From a virus, in IMG/VR virus record IMGVR_UViG_3300030117_001138, positions 1-37,882 of that record: 37,882 nucleotides of DNA; one strand, 5' to 3'. Positions 7,033 through 14,558 of the stretch are shown in pieces (the stretch's first letter is position 1; the number at the start of each line of letters is the position of its first letter). The translations under genes were made by a program, and so were the position numbers. The notes under the pieces were generated by a model that was given only the letters and a program-made list of their open reading frames with translations, was not told the origin of the DNA and ran no database searches.

Positions 7033-7185
7033 TTACTTTCTTTTCTTTGCGGTCTTAGCTGCCTTTCTAAAAGCTTTAGCAGTAGGAGCACCTTTCGTAC
7101 CAGGTTTCCTCATCTTTTCTTTAGAACCCGCTTTTATTCTTTTGCGTTTAGCGTGTATGTTTGCGTACAGTCCTTTCTTTGGCAT
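7033..7185 (-). CDS. Small basic phage protein, 50 aa
   Basis: ATG at 7185 starts MPKKGLYANIHAKRKRIKAG and the gene ends in TAA at 7033. The protein is almost wholly Lys/Arg/Ala/Gly, with the pattern GSKEKMRKPGTKGAPTAKAF. Peptides of this style (MPKKGLYANI...) recur near portal and head genes of marine phages in my memory, without known function. It follows the 37-aa membrane peptide by 1 nt and precedes the 116-aa gene by 3 nt, so it is part of the operon. Its very basic composition suggests DNA or virion association. Confidence 0.75.
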   Translation of the reverse strand: MPKKGLYANIHAKRKRIKAGSKEKMRKPGTKGAPTAKAFRKAAKTAKKRK

Positions 7186-7186
7186 C

Positions 7187-7300
7187 TTACTTCTTAAGCT
7201 TTAAAGATTCTTTGACTTTGTTGTAAATTTCAGGCTTTTTCTTTTTAACGTAGTAGCCAGCTATTACTGCTACAACTACGAGTGCGATTAATATATCCAT
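7187..7300 (-). CDS. Single-span membrane peptide, 37 aa
   Basis: ATG at 7300 gives MDILIALVVVAVIAGYYVKK... then a Lys-rich tail. Residues 3-18 form one membrane helix, with the positive tail on the cytoplasmic side. It is tightly packed between the 94-aa and 50-aa basic genes. The function is unknown; a role in lysis or membrane modification is possible. The gene is supported by its frame fit in the operon and its membrane-protein composition, not by recognised homology. Confidence 0.6.
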   Translation of the reverse strand: MDILIALVVVAVIAGYYVKKKKPEIYNKVKESLKLKK

Positions 7301-7323
7301 AAGAAGATTATACTTAGATTTTT

Positions 7324-7608
7324 TTAACACTTCCACCTTCTGCGTGCTTGTCTTATTCTAGAGTTAGGATCGTTTCTAGTCTTCGCAGAACTACGTTTTA
7401 GTTGTCCGAGTGATCTAGCACAATAAGACTTTCTTCTATTGGCTGCTTTGCTACCAGGTTTTACTTTACCCGTTACAGCAGTTTGTAAATTAGAACCAGG
7501 ATTAGCTCTATTATAACGCTCTACCCCTTTTTTAGTCATGCCAGCACCAGACTTGGTAGGTCTGTAATTACCGCCTTTACCTGTGGTTCTTCGTATTGCT
7601 TTAGCCAT
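7324..7608 (-). CDS. Conserved-type basic phage protein, 94 aa
   Basis: A Lys/Arg-rich protein with recognisable segments GAGMTKKGVERYNRANPGS, LQTAVTGKVKPGSKAANRR, KSYCARSLGQ and a C-terminal DPNSRIRQARRRWKC. This arrangement matches a widespread uncharacterised phage/metagenome family (I believe the DUF6321 type, from memory). Two Cys in the second half could bind metal. It lies between the portal-adjacent 70-aa gene (shares one nt) and the membrane peptide. Its function is unknown; high charge and head-gene context suggest a minor virion or DNA-associated protein. Confidence 0.8.
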   Translation of the reverse strand: MAKAIRRTTGKGGNYRPTKSGAGMTKKGVERYNRANPGSNLQTAVTGKVKPGSKAANRRKSYCARSLGQLKRSSAKTRNDPNSRIRQARRRWKC

Positions 7609-7820
7609 TAGTGCATTGTTTTTTCTTCACAAAGAATCACTTCTGAATCTTCGTCAATCTCGCCACCAAACATTAAAATCATCATCTCAAAAGCTTGTTG
7701 TTCGTCTTTGGCAAATACTTCCTTACCTACGTAAACCATGTCTCCTTCTAAGACTTCAATGTCATAGATTTTGTGCGGGGACATTGTTGTTAAAGAGTCC
7801 TTGAGCTTGTTGTTTTGCAT
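7608..7820 (-). CDS. Small acidic hypothetical protein next to portal
   Basis: A 70-residue acidic protein: IYDIEVLEGDMVYVGKEVFA then a helical DEQQAFEMMILMFGG and acidic end. The longest frame starts at 7820, inside the portal gene; Met13 at 7784 is an alternative, and either start overlaps the portal end (7762). Its stop overlaps the start of the 94-aa gene. I do not recognise the family. Confidence 0.65.
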   Translation of the reverse strand: MQNNKLKDSLTTMSPHKIYDIEVLEGDMVYVGKEVFAKDEQQAFEMMILMFGGEIDEDSEVILCEEKTMH

Positions 7821-9924
7821 TTTGTCTTATCGTTTCTCTATCTCGTTCCATGATAGAGTTTATCTCTGCAATATTAACTTGTGCTCCGTATTTTGCCAAC
7901 AACTCAGCTGCCTTTAATCGTATTTGTGCTTCTTCAATGTCACGACTTCTATCGTCATCCATAATAATCTTCATACGATCTGTTTCCGCATCAATCATAG
8001 CCTTCTGAGCACTTACTTGTGCTTTCATAGCCTCTGCTTGCGCTAACATTTCAGCTGCATCTGGCTTCGGTGGCTCTTGTGGAGCTGGTGGCATTGGCGG
8101 AACTTCGGTGTTTATGAACGATTCTGGGTCTTTAAATCCAGCCATTTCAATCATTCTGCTCAAAGTATTGGAATATTGCTGTAAAGACACAAGAGGATTT
8201 TCAGGGCCTAATTGAGCCAGTATTTGCTCTTGTTTTGTGGATAATTGCGCCAATATAGCAAACTTTTCTTCGTCTGAAGTCTTGCTAATAGCTACATTTA
8301 CGATGATATCCTTGTTGGTGTCCCAATATCTAGGGTCAACTGGTACGAATTTACCGTTCAATCTAAACATATCTTGAGCACTTTGGTGTTTAATTACTAG
8401 ATTGTTGACCAATCCGAAGAGGTCTTTCATACCACCTTCGGCAAAATGCCTACAAATTAGCTCTATTCTTCCTTGTGCTCCTGACATGGTAGCGGACACC
8501 GCTGCCTTGGTGCTTGATTGAAGAGCATCTGCGTTCAGACCAGCTGATGCTTTAGACACCCCTGTACGATTCTCTTTAGACTCATCGAGATAGCCCAGTA
8601 CAGGAAACGCTTCCTTGCCGACAAACGGTACGCTAAAAGGTTGTACCATACCAGGAGCACGCACTCTAATCGGCTGTCCAATATCAGTATTCAATACATC
8701 GTCTATATTGACCTGACCCTCTACGACAGCCATGCGAGGGAAAATAGAATGTCCTAATGAGTCTAGCGTGTCTCGCATAATCTGAGACTTTGCTGCTTGA
8801 ATCGGTTTTAAGTAGTCTGCTGGACATGAACCAATCGCTGTATGTGGTTCAGGATCAGGGCAGAACATGACAATCGGTAAATCATCCCACGCTTCTACGT
8901 TCAAAACGTGCAAGCCATCGCCAATCGTGCATACTCGTATTCTTTCATCTATACCGTCATCATCAAAATCGTAGAATAAATAGTGTTCTATGTATAAAAC
9001 GTCTTTACCACCCGCATCGTTCCTGTCGGGATATACCATGTTGTCAAAAGGATTACGAGCTTGTACTTCTTCGTAAGCTTCTGGGTCAACTGCACTACCG
9101 CCATAGCCAGCGTGTTGTTCAATCTCTTCAATGTCGTAACCCATAGCAACTAAATCAGATACAGATTTAATCATACGATGTGCAATATAAGATGCGCTGT
9201 TTAAATCTTTAGCGTGCCTAGATATTAATATTTCTTCTGGGGGTACAGACTCTAAACATACTTGGCTTCTTTCTTTAACTCTGCGTATGGTTAGATCGTA
9301 ACTGACGGGTAGTTCTTGTGTAACCTCTTCCTGTGTAAGTGGGTCAAGTGTTGTAATCGTTTCTTTTGTTATCTCTTCTTCGATAATCTCTACGTCAGGG
9401 TCAAGCACTAGGGCTTGGTAAGACTGGGGGTCTAGGTTGGAATACTCGTGCGTAGTTGCATCGAGTGAGTCATCCCAAAACACTTTAACAAACCCTGTCT
9501 TTCTAACGAGTGCATCTTTGAACGCATCGTATAACACTTGGAAGCCATTGTTCTTTTGTTGGATAACGTGGTTAATATAATCCGTTTGCTGTTCGGCAAG
9601 TGCAATGTCTTCAGGCCCTTTAGGTATAAACTCAACCACCTTTTTCGTACCAAAAAAAGTACGCATGATGGAAGGCAACATAAAGAGTACGGTGTCTCTA
9701 ACGTCAGTAGAGATAAACTCAGACTGTAATGTGCTTGTCGATTCTGGCTCATTGCCAAGATAGTATTCGGTGGACTCTGCTCTCTCTTCTCCAACTTGGT
9801 AGATAAAATCACGAGCATCATCCATCTCTGATTTGATGACTCCCGTTAGATTGATTAAGTCCGTTTCTTCATTCAGTTGCATTTCGATTTCTGCTTCGAT
9901 CTGCTTTGTGCTTTTCTTTGCCAT
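7762..9924 (-). CDS. Portal protein (P22-like podovirus type)
   Basis: A 720-residue dodecameric vertex protein through which DNA is packaged and ejected. It is directly downstream of the large terminase (3 nt gap). The N-terminal region (ESTEYYLGNEP, DTVLFMLPSIMRTF), the YDAFKDALVRKTGFVKVFWDD segment and the late coiled-coil tail (about 600-700, Ala/Gln/Glu-rich) are typical of long P22-type portals. The C-terminal helices would form the barrel. No truncation is seen. Translation probably starts at ATG 9924. Confidence 0.93.
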   Translation of the reverse strand: MAKKSTKQIEAEIEMQLNEETDLINLTGVIKSEMDDARDFIYQVGEERAESTEYYLGNEPESTSTLQSEFISTDVRDTVLFMLPSIMRTFFGTKKVVEFIPKGPEDIALAEQQTDYINHVIQQKNNGFQVLYDAFKDALVRKTGFVKVFWDDSLDATTHEYSNLDPQSYQALVLDPDVEIIEEEITKETITTLDPLTQEEVTQELPVSYDLTIRRVKERSQVCLESVPPEEILISRHAKDLNSASYIAHRMIKSVSDLVAMGYDIEEIEQHAGYGGSAVDPEAYEEVQARNPFDNMVYPDRNDAGGKDVLYIEHYLFYDFDDDGIDERIRVCTIGDGLHVLNVEAWDDLPIVMFCPDPEPHTAIGSCPADYLKPIQAAKSQIMRDTLDSLGHSIFPRMAVVEGQVNIDDVLNTDIGQPIRVRAPGMVQPFSVPFVGKEAFPVLGYLDESKENRTGVSKASAGLNADALQSSTKAAVSATMSGAQGRIELICRHFAEGGMKDLFGLVNNLVIKHQSAQDMFRLNGKFVPVDPRYWDTNKDIIVNVAISKTSDEEKFAILAQLSTKQEQILAQLGPENPLVSLQQYSNTLSRMIEMAGFKDPESFINTEVPPMPPAPQEPPKPDAAEMLAQAEAMKAQVSAQKAMIDAETDRMKIIMDDDRSRDIEEAQIRLKAAELLAKYGAQVNIAEINSIMERDRETIRQNAKQQAQGLFNNNVPAQNL

Positions 9925-9927
9925 AAA

Positions 9928-11460
9928 TTATCCCACTCTAAATATTCTTGACTTCAAGGGTTTCTTGAAATTATAACCCATAAACGCTTGACTGCCACCA
10001 AAGGATGCAGCCGAGCTTGCCATCGTCAGAGCTAATGCGTCTGCCTTGTCTGGAGATTTTATACCTCTTTTACGCATTTCGTCTTTACTTTCTATTTTAA
10101 TTTTTCCAGATGATGTATATTTGTATTGAGGCGCAGCGAGTTCCGAAGCAAGCTCGTCATTATTAGGAAGTCGGCAATCACGCTGCGCCAACCAATCCTT
10201 AACCGCAAACCAAAGCTCTGCTCGTAGGTTTAAATAATTCTTTTTCGTGCTCGGTGCTTCGGCTACATTCACACCCCGCACAGGTAAATTTTGTTCTGCT
10301 AATCTATCCACGACTCCGCTACCCAAACCAATTACGTCAACCAATATCTCTTGTGGTTGCTCTATCGCAGTTGAGTCGTCATAACGATTTTTTATTGCAC
10401 CGCATAACTGCATCAAGTCCATAGATTGAAAACTGATGATTTCTAAAACTGTATTTCCTTGTCGTATGCAAAGCGCAGAATTGTCGCCACCGAATCTAGC
10501 TACGTCTAATCCCCATACAATCGGTTCGCTTGCAGTCAGAGTTACATCTCTGTCTATCGCTCCGTTGATAAGTTCCATAGGAATAACAGTATCGTCATCT
10601 GCCTTTGGAAACTCACCCATAACTTCTACCCTAGATACAGTAGAGTCTTCTCCATACTGTTCTATCATTTTCTGGAACAAGTCTTTGTCTGTTCCTTCTA
10701 CGTCACGAGAGTCTATCTGCTCCGACTTCCAAAAGGCACGTTTGGAGTGGAAGCTGTCGTAGAAAGGCCCTGTGTTTCTTCTAGGGTTGGAGAAGGTAAA
10801 CCAGAAACGATTGGGGGTAGGTTCTGAGAAGAAACCTTCTGACACAGAGTAGATGGGTGCGGGTATACCTGAAGCCTCATCCATAATTAAACACACTCCG
10901 TAGCTGGAGTGAATACCAGCGAAAGCATCTGGGTTTTCTTCTGACCAGAGTTGCGCTTGTGCGTAGTAGTAGCCTGTGTCTATTTTTAAATCTCTTATAA
11001 GTGCTTCTTCAAACCAGGCTGCGGGTTTGATGGTCGTTGCTGTCTTTTGAAACCAATGAGAATGTATGGAGAGTGTGAGCCACTTACCGAGTTCCGCCCA
11101 TGTTCTTGAGCGTAGCTGTTGCTCGGTGTTGGCAGTTACGATAACCGTTGAGCCAAGTCGGGTGGATAGCATCCATAATATGATCCATGCGACTAAGGCG
11201 GACTTGCCGATTCCACGACCTGATGCAACTGCCAGTCTAAACATCTCTGGCATATCAATAGAGTTGTTGCGTTGTATGTGTATTGAAATATCCCTCAAAA
11301 TTTTTTCTTGCCACTTCCTTGGCCCGTCAAAGTGCTCAAGGGGGGTGTCCTTCTGTCCCCAAGGGAAGGCGAAGCGGACAAAGTTTAGAGGATCATCTTT
11401 TATGTTGATTGACCAGATGGAAGTCATTAGTTCTTTTTCTTCTTGAGGACTGTATTTCAT
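9928..11460 (-). CDS. Terminase large subunit
   Basis: A 510-residue packaging motor. ATPase domain: Walker A GRGIGKS at residues 81-87, Walker B LIMDEASG with Asp194/Glu195, and a coupling region near FSNPRRNTG (about 223-231). Nuclease domain: catalytic acids in VWGLDVARFGGD (Asp319), ILVDVIGLGSG (Asp375) and SPDKADALALT (Asp474), an RNase H-like set. It cuts concatemeric DNA and pumps it through the portal encoded next. The small subunit lies upstream after a 150-nt gap. All key residues are present. Confidence 0.96.
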   Translation of the reverse strand: MKYSPQEEKELMTSIWSINIKDDPLNFVRFAFPWGQKDTPLEHFDGPRKWQEKILRDISIHIQRNNSIDMPEMFRLAVASGRGIGKSALVAWIILWMLSTRLGSTVIVTANTEQQLRSRTWAELGKWLTLSIHSHWFQKTATTIKPAAWFEEALIRDLKIDTGYYYAQAQLWSEENPDAFAGIHSSYGVCLIMDEASGIPAPIYSVSEGFFSEPTPNRFWFTFSNPRRNTGPFYDSFHSKRAFWKSEQIDSRDVEGTDKDLFQKMIEQYGEDSTVSRVEVMGEFPKADDDTVIPMELINGAIDRDVTLTASEPIVWGLDVARFGGDNSALCIRQGNTVLEIISFQSMDLMQLCGAIKNRYDDSTAIEQPQEILVDVIGLGSGVVDRLAEQNLPVRGVNVAEAPSTKKNYLNLRAELWFAVKDWLAQRDCRLPNNDELASELAAPQYKYTSSGKIKIESKDEMRKRGIKSPDKADALALTMASSAASFGGSQAFMGYNFKKPLKSRIFRVG

Positions 11461-11502
11461 TTTTTTATAAAAATTTTATTTCATACTGTATATATATATC
11501 GC

Positions 11503-11527
11503 ACCCCCGAAGGGTTTGACGGGGGGT
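11503..11527. other. G/C hairpin and gap between the terminase genes
   Basis: The 150-nt gap 11461-11610 separates the two terminase genes. It holds an inverted repeat ACCCCC (11503-11508) / GGGGGT (11522-11527) with a 13-nt loop, next to a TA repeat at about 11489-11499. A 25-codon frame at 11527-11604 (minus, MAQLSNLPNLISLLTDASNL...) lacks a ribosome site and is doubtful. Structured DNA beside terS is where packaging (pac/cos) sites often lie, but nothing here proves that. Confidence 0.4.
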
Positions 11528-11610
11528 CAATCTCTGGAGAGTTCAAGATTGCTGGCATCCGTCAAAAGGCTTATCAGATTAGGGAGGTTAGATAGTTGAG
11601 CCATTACCAG

Positions 11611-12087
11611 TTATTTGTTTGTTTCTTTTATATTGTGCGGTTCTTTTATTAAGAACTGCTCCCTTTGTTCCCCTATGCGCTCACTCTTGCCCTCTATAAC
11701 TCTACCTTGCGCCTCTTGTAACACACTTGAGAGGTTTAATTGGTGATTTACTTCCTGACGATCTGCCCAGTTGTCCGAATCGGCATTTTTTAAATAGAAC
11801 TGGATGGCCTGGAACTCGCCATCGTCTATTTTATCCATAAGACGAGAAGTTGCTCTCTGCAATCCTTTCGCTTTTCCTCTCTGTAAAGCATCCGCAAATT
11901 CCGCTTTTCTTTTTTTGTTGCGGTCAAATGTATCCCATGAAATGCCGAGATTACGGCAGATGTCCATAGTTCCCATGTTCAAAGAGGCTAGATACTCTAA
12001 ACGATCATAGTCAATATTAATTGTCTTCCTTCCTCTCTTTTTAGGTGTTTTTTGTTCCATAATTGAATTGTTTTGTGTCCCTTGCAT
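11611..12087 (-). CDS. Terminase small subunit
   Basis: A 158-residue protein with an N-terminal basic arm (KKRGRKTINI), a helix-turn-helix (about 35-65, DICRNLGISWDTFDRNKKRK) and an oligomerisation helix with the pattern ALQRGKAKGLQRATSRLMDK, then QAIQFYLKNADSDNWADRQE. That Y-L-K-N...W-x-D-R-x-E element is typical of phage small terminases. It recognises phage DNA and loads the large subunit. Met10 (12060) is a possible shorter start. The gene heads the minus-strand late block and diverges from the early operon at 12204. Confidence 0.9.
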   Translation of the reverse strand: MQGTQNNSIMEQKTPKKRGRKTINIDYDRLEYLASLNMGTMDICRNLGISWDTFDRNKKRKAEFADALQRGKAKGLQRATSRLMDKIDDGEFQAIQFYLKNADSDNWADRQEVNHQLNLSSVLQEAQGRVIEGKSERIGEQREQFLIKEPHNIKETNK

Positions 12088-12141
12088 CCCTTTATTCTAA
12101 AGTATTTTTACAAGTTAAAGTGAATTTATATTAATAAAGGG

Positions 12142-12171
12142 TTGACGATATGTATAATTGTGTGCAATAAT
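12142..12171 (+). promoter_or_regulatory. Sigma70-like promoter of the plus-strand early operon
   Basis: TTGACG at 12142-12147 and AATAAT at 12166-12171 are separated by 18 nt, in an AT-rich divergent gap (12088-12203). A start near 12178 would give a leader of about 25 nt before the ATG at 12204. It implies use of host RNA polymerase; no phage RNA polymerase gene is visible. Confidence 0.65.
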
Positions 12172-12203
12172 GCATCTGTCATTAATTAATAGAGGAGAAA
12201 ACA

Positions 12204-12497
12204 ATGGCAAAATTAAATCATTACAGAGCTGGCGGAGTAGAAAAACATTCCGATGGTTCTTTTACATTATTTGGTTACATAGAAAACAAAGAGACTGGCG
12301 AAGATGTAGCTGGACATAAAATGCGCTATATGGGTTATTCTTTCAAAGAAGCTAAAGAAATGTTTCAAAGTAACCTTGAAGTTTTAACAGAAGACTTAGA
12401 AAGGCTAGAGATGTTTGACGCCGCTATCTTTAGTACCTATCTTCTTGAATACCCGAAAATATTCAACATTTCATCCAATAGTTTATTTGATGTTTAA
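12204..12497 (+). CDS. First gene of the early operon, unknown function
   Basis: A 97-residue soluble protein with a strong ribosome site (GAGGAG 8 nt before ATG). The N-terminal half looks beta-rich (GSFTLFGYIENKETGEDVAG), followed by helices (SFKEAKEMFQSNLEVLTEDL). I do not recognise the family. It is the first product of the early transcript, and its stop lies 3 nt before the hammerhead ribozyme, so its mRNA would be separated from the rest of the operon. Early first genes often take over host functions; this is only inference. Confidence 0.8.
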   Translation: MAKLNHYRAGGVEKHSDGSFTLFGYIENKETGEDVAGHKMRYMGYSFKEAKEMFQSNLEVLTEDLERLEMFDAAIFSTYLLEYPKIFNISSNSLFDV

Positions 12498-12499
12498 CA

Positions 12500-12551
12500 G
12501 GCTAACTGATGACGGGTAAATCCTAGAAACGCGCGCAAGCGCGTCTTAGTC
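12500..12551 (+). ncRNA. Hammerhead self-cleaving ribozyme (closed stem III)
   Basis: All core positions of the hammerhead are present in order. Stem I: GGCUAA (12500-12505) pairs with UUAGUC (12546-12551), 6 bp with one G-U. Core CUGAUGA is 12506-12512. Stem II is CGGG (12513-12516) / CCUA (12522-12525) with loop UAAAU. Core GAAA is 12526-12529. Stem III: A12529-U12544 plus CGCGC (12530-12534) / GCGCG (12539-12543), capped by a GCAA tetraloop. The cleavage residue is C12545, just before stem I. The one deviation is stem II, whose first pair is C-A instead of the usual G-C, with a G-U next to it. Cleavage would cut the early mRNA 28 nt before the ATG at 12574. Recognised by eye; fold and activity are untested. 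Confidence 0.82.
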
Positions 12552-12573
12552 ATAACAAACAGAGGAGAAAAAC

Positions 12574-12849
12574 ATGACAAAAGTAGAAAATATGAAAAGT
12601 AGCAACGGAAACAGGGTTGCCAATCAATTCATTATAACCACAGAAAACGCAACTACATTTCAAAGCTACGATACAGTTATTGCAGTCAAAGAACATGATA
12701 AAACCTATCTTGATTCTTATTATTGGGATTATTCTGTTACCACAGGAAAGTATAGGAATATGTTTCTTAATGAGAATATAGCCGAAACTAGAAAGAAAAT
12801 TGCTAGTGGTGAATATATTCTGACTGATCTTAATAAGGAGGCAGTTTAA
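12574..12849 (+). CDS. Conserved-type early phage protein, 91 aa
   Basis: A 91-residue protein with a strong ribosome site (GAGGAG). Its pattern NGNRVANQFIIT, FQSYDTVIAV, YWDYSVTTGKYRNMFL and a C-terminal helix ending GEYILTDLN is one I associate with an uncharacterised family common in marine and plant-associated phages and plasmids (probably DUF8033; from memory, not checked). The function is unknown. It is the first gene after the ribozyme cleavage site and its stop overlaps the next start (TAATG). Confidence 0.8.
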   Translation: MTKVENMKSSNGNRVANQFIITTENATTFQSYDTVIAVKEHDKTYLDSYYWDYSVTTGKYRNMFLNENIAETRKKIASGEYILTDLNKEAV

Positions 12850-12956
12850 TGATTAAAACCAAAACCAAAATATACAAAGCCTATGCGATACAGTTCTTTT
12901 ACTGTGTCGCCATGATTGGCTTTTTCTTTTTATTCTTTTATCAACTGGGAGCGTAA
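12849..12956 (+). CDS. Single-span membrane peptide, 35 aa
   Basis: ATG at 12849 overlaps the previous stop. The peptide MIKTKTKIYKAYAIQFFYCV... has a basic N-terminus and one long, very aromatic membrane helix (about 12-32, FFFLFFYQL). AAGGAG lies 8 nt upstream within the previous gene. The function is unknown. The coupling and ribosome site make a real gene likely. Confidence 0.6.
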   Translation: MIKTKTKIYKAYAIQFFYCVAMIGFFFLFFYQLGA

Positions 12957-12959
12957 CCA

Positions 12960-13133
12960 ATGAAAAACAGATACTTCAACATAAAAAAAGACTTTCAAGA
13001 GTTAAATAACTTTGAGAATGTAATTCTACCAATGATTAACAATGCAAAATTTGAAGATGTAGAACAAAAAGAAAAGGTTATTAGCTGGAGCAGAGATACA
13101 TTTTTTAATCAATGGAAAACAAGTAAAAACTAG
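12960..13133 (+). CDS. Small hypothetical protein, 57 aa
   Basis: ATG at 12960 follows GGGAGCG about 8 nt upstream. The protein (MKNRYFNIKKDFQELNNFEN...) is helical and charged, ending DTFFNQWKTSKN. I recognise no family. Its leader shares a perfect 17-bp repeat (12948-12964) with the leader of the next gene (13133-13149). Confidence 0.6.
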   Translation: MKNRYFNIKKDFQELNNFENVILPMINNAKFEDVEQKEKVISWSRDTFFNQWKTSKN

Positions 13134-13144
13134 GAGCGTAACCA

Positions 13145-13273
13145 ATGAACCACAGAATAATCCACATAGAAGCAGAACTTAGACAAGAACGCCACTTGTT
13201 AACGCAGTCTAAGATCATAGAACTAGAAACAGAACTTAAACAACTAAAACAGGGAGAAAATAATGATAATTAA
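13145..13273 (+). CDS. Small coiled-coil peptide, 42 aa
   Basis: ATG at 13145 gives MNHRIIHIEAELRQERHLLT..., a continuous amphipathic helix with leucine/isoleucine heptads (IIELETELKQLKQ). It overlaps the next gene by 11 nt. A dimerising regulator is conceivable, but no function can be assigned. Confidence 0.55.
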   Translation: MNHRIIHIEAELRQERHLLTQSKIIELETELKQLKQGENNDN

Positions 13274-13505
13274 ACATTTAAAAAATAAGACAACGATAGA
13301 GTTATCGTCAGAGGAGCTAGATAAATATATAGAGGCAGTAAATCAATTAGATAGTGCCGTAATGACTTTATTTGAGTGCCAAGATATGTACCTTAGTGAT
13401 CTAAGTAACCTTGAAACTTTACGCTTTAGATTAACTGAAGTATTTGGATTGGTCAGAAAAGACTATAAATATGTCAAAGCTAGTAACAAGGTTATTAACA
13501 ACTAA
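13263..13505 (+). CDS. Small hypothetical early protein, 80 aa
   Basis: The ribosome site GGGAGAAAATAATG is shared in near-identical form with the gene at 13517. The protein starts MIIKHLKNKTTIELSSEELD and is largely helical with an acidic middle. I recognise no family. It lies in the middle of the early operon. Confidence 0.7.
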   Translation: MIIKHLKNKTTIELSSEELDKYIEAVNQLDSAVMTLFECQDMYLSDLSNLETLRFRLTEVFGLVRKDYKYVKASNKVINN

Positions 13506-13516
13506 GGGAGAAAATA

Positions 13517-13903
13517 ATGAGTAAAATTATAACTTTAACCAATCATAAACCAGCCTTATTGAAGCTAACCAAAACAATGCTGGAAAAAGCAATTATTGAC
13601 GCAAATGCAAGCGTTAGAAACTTTTCCAAATTGTGCGGTGTAGATTTTGACGATATGCAATCGGGAGACAAACATTCTTTAGAGGCTGAGTTCTTAGATG
13701 GAACCCCAACTAAAATTAGTTTTTACAGAACTAAAAATGCGAGAGGTGACAGAAGATTATCTATAAAAGGAATAAAGCAACAAGCAAGCGAGAGCGATAC
13801 AGTTGCAATAACTTTTAAATTAGACGATCAAGGAAAGTCTATTTTAGTTATTAATATTTCCGATCATCAAGAATATCAACATCTAAGCGAGGCGAGCCAA
13901 TGA
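13517..13903 (+). CDS. Hypothetical early protein, 128 aa
   Basis: The largest gene of the early operon. It has a helical N-terminal half (LKLTKTMLEKAIIDANASVR) and a beta-rich C-terminal half (KISFYRTKNARGDRRLSIKG, then VAITFKLDDQGKSILVIN). It is soluble and mildly charged. I do not recognise the family. A good ribosome site (AAGGGAG) is present and its TGA overlaps the next ATG (ATGA). Confidence 0.75.
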   Translation: MSKIITLTNHKPALLKLTKTMLEKAIIDANASVRNFSKLCGVDFDDMQSGDKHSLEAEFLDGTPTKISFYRTKNARGDRRLSIKGIKQQASESDTVAITFKLDDQGKSILVINISDHQEYQHLSEASQ

Positions 13904-14103
13904 GTAAACAAGGCGAAACCATACACAAGCAACTAGAAGAGATACTTCAAGATATGCCAGTACAGGAAAGACTGGAGCGCACTCTAGCTAGAATAGAACA
14001 ATATCTAACACACGCTGACGAGGTAAAGAACCTAAACCACATTAATTTTATTAATGAGATCAAGTACCAGCTTGAAGATATAACCAACAGGGAGAAAAGC
14101 TAA
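13900..14103 (+). CDS. Small helical hypothetical protein, 67 aa
   Basis: Starts by ATGA coupling with the upstream gene. The protein MSKQGETIHKQLEEILQDMP... is helical and charged throughout. Its end overlaps the next start (TAATG). The function is unknown. Confidence 0.65.
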   Translation: MSKQGETIHKQLEEILQDMPVQERLERTLARIEQYLTHADEVKNLNHINFINEIKYQLEDITNREKS

Positions 14104-14225
14104 TGGATAACAAAGAACTTTGCTGTCTTTGTTTCAATAAATTTAATTTAGAAGATTTAACTATCATGTATGACGGCGGAAGCGGTGCTTGTTGTGAAAA
14201 ATGTAAGGAGAAAAATAATGGGTAG
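14103..14225 (+). CDS. Small zinc-ribbon-like protein, 40 aa
   Basis: ATG at 14103 overlaps the previous stop, with GGGAG upstream. Two cysteine pairs, CCLC near residue 7 and CCEKC near residue 30, are separated by about 20 residues, a layout that fits a small zinc ribbon. The end overlaps the next gene by 8 nt. Zinc or nucleic-acid binding is inferred from the cysteines only. Confidence 0.6.
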   Translation: MDNKELCCLCFNKFNLEDLTIMYDGGSGACCEKCKEKNNG

Positions 14226-14418
14226 ACCAAAAAAGAAGATCCAAAAGAGAGAAGTAGTGTTTAACAAAATAAGTGATGCAATAGATTACTTACAGTCTAG
14301 TTGGTTTAACTTAATCAAAGTGGTATTTATTACAGGCCTGGTTACATTCACGTTATGGCTCATTCTTGTATGGATGCCTACAGTAGAAAGAATAATCTTT
14401 GAAATTAGATATTACTAA
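14218..14418 (+). CDS. Small membrane protein, 66 aa
   Basis: The start was chosen at ATG 14218 because AAGGAG lies 7 nt upstream; an upstream ATG at 14170 lacks a ribosome site and lies inside the zinc-ribbon gene. The protein begins MGRPKKKIQKREVVFNK (basic) and has one long membrane helix (about 31-51, IKVVFITGLVTFTLWLILVW). The function is unknown. Confidence 0.65.
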   Translation: MGRPKKKIQKREVVFNKISDAIDYLQSSWFNLIKVVFITGLVTFTLWLILVWMPTVERIIFEIRYY

Positions 14419-14558
14419 TGAAAAATAGATTATTTAAAACTGTACTGATTGGCAGCTTGATTTTGTTTGTATTGTTTTCAATAACAATATTAATGATTCA
14501 TCAAATATTACTAGCCGATCAGCAAATACTAGATTTTATAAATATGGAGAAAAGCTAA
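14418..14558 (+). CDS. Small membrane protein, 46 aa
   Basis: ATG at 14418 overlaps the previous TAA. The protein MKNRLFKTVLIGSLILFVLF... has one N-terminal membrane helix (about 7-28) and a short polar tail. Tandem small membrane genes here could act together at the inner membrane; this is inference. Confidence 0.55.
   Translation: MKNRLFKTVLIGSLILFVLFSITILMIHQILLADQQILDFINMEKS

Noticed and set aside
10430-10460. A second CTGATGA box, as a possible hammerhead
   Set aside because: It lies inside the large terminase gene on the wrong strand, lacks a proper GAAA box and has no pairing stems.
11527-11604. A 25-codon minus-strand frame between the terminase genes
   Set aside because: No ribosome site, no recognisable composition and a structured region; kept only as a remark in the gap entry.
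12849-12956. Reading the aromatic 35-aa membrane peptide as an antiholin
   Set aside because: It is in the early operon, far from the lysis genes, and nothing but hydrophobicity supports that role.
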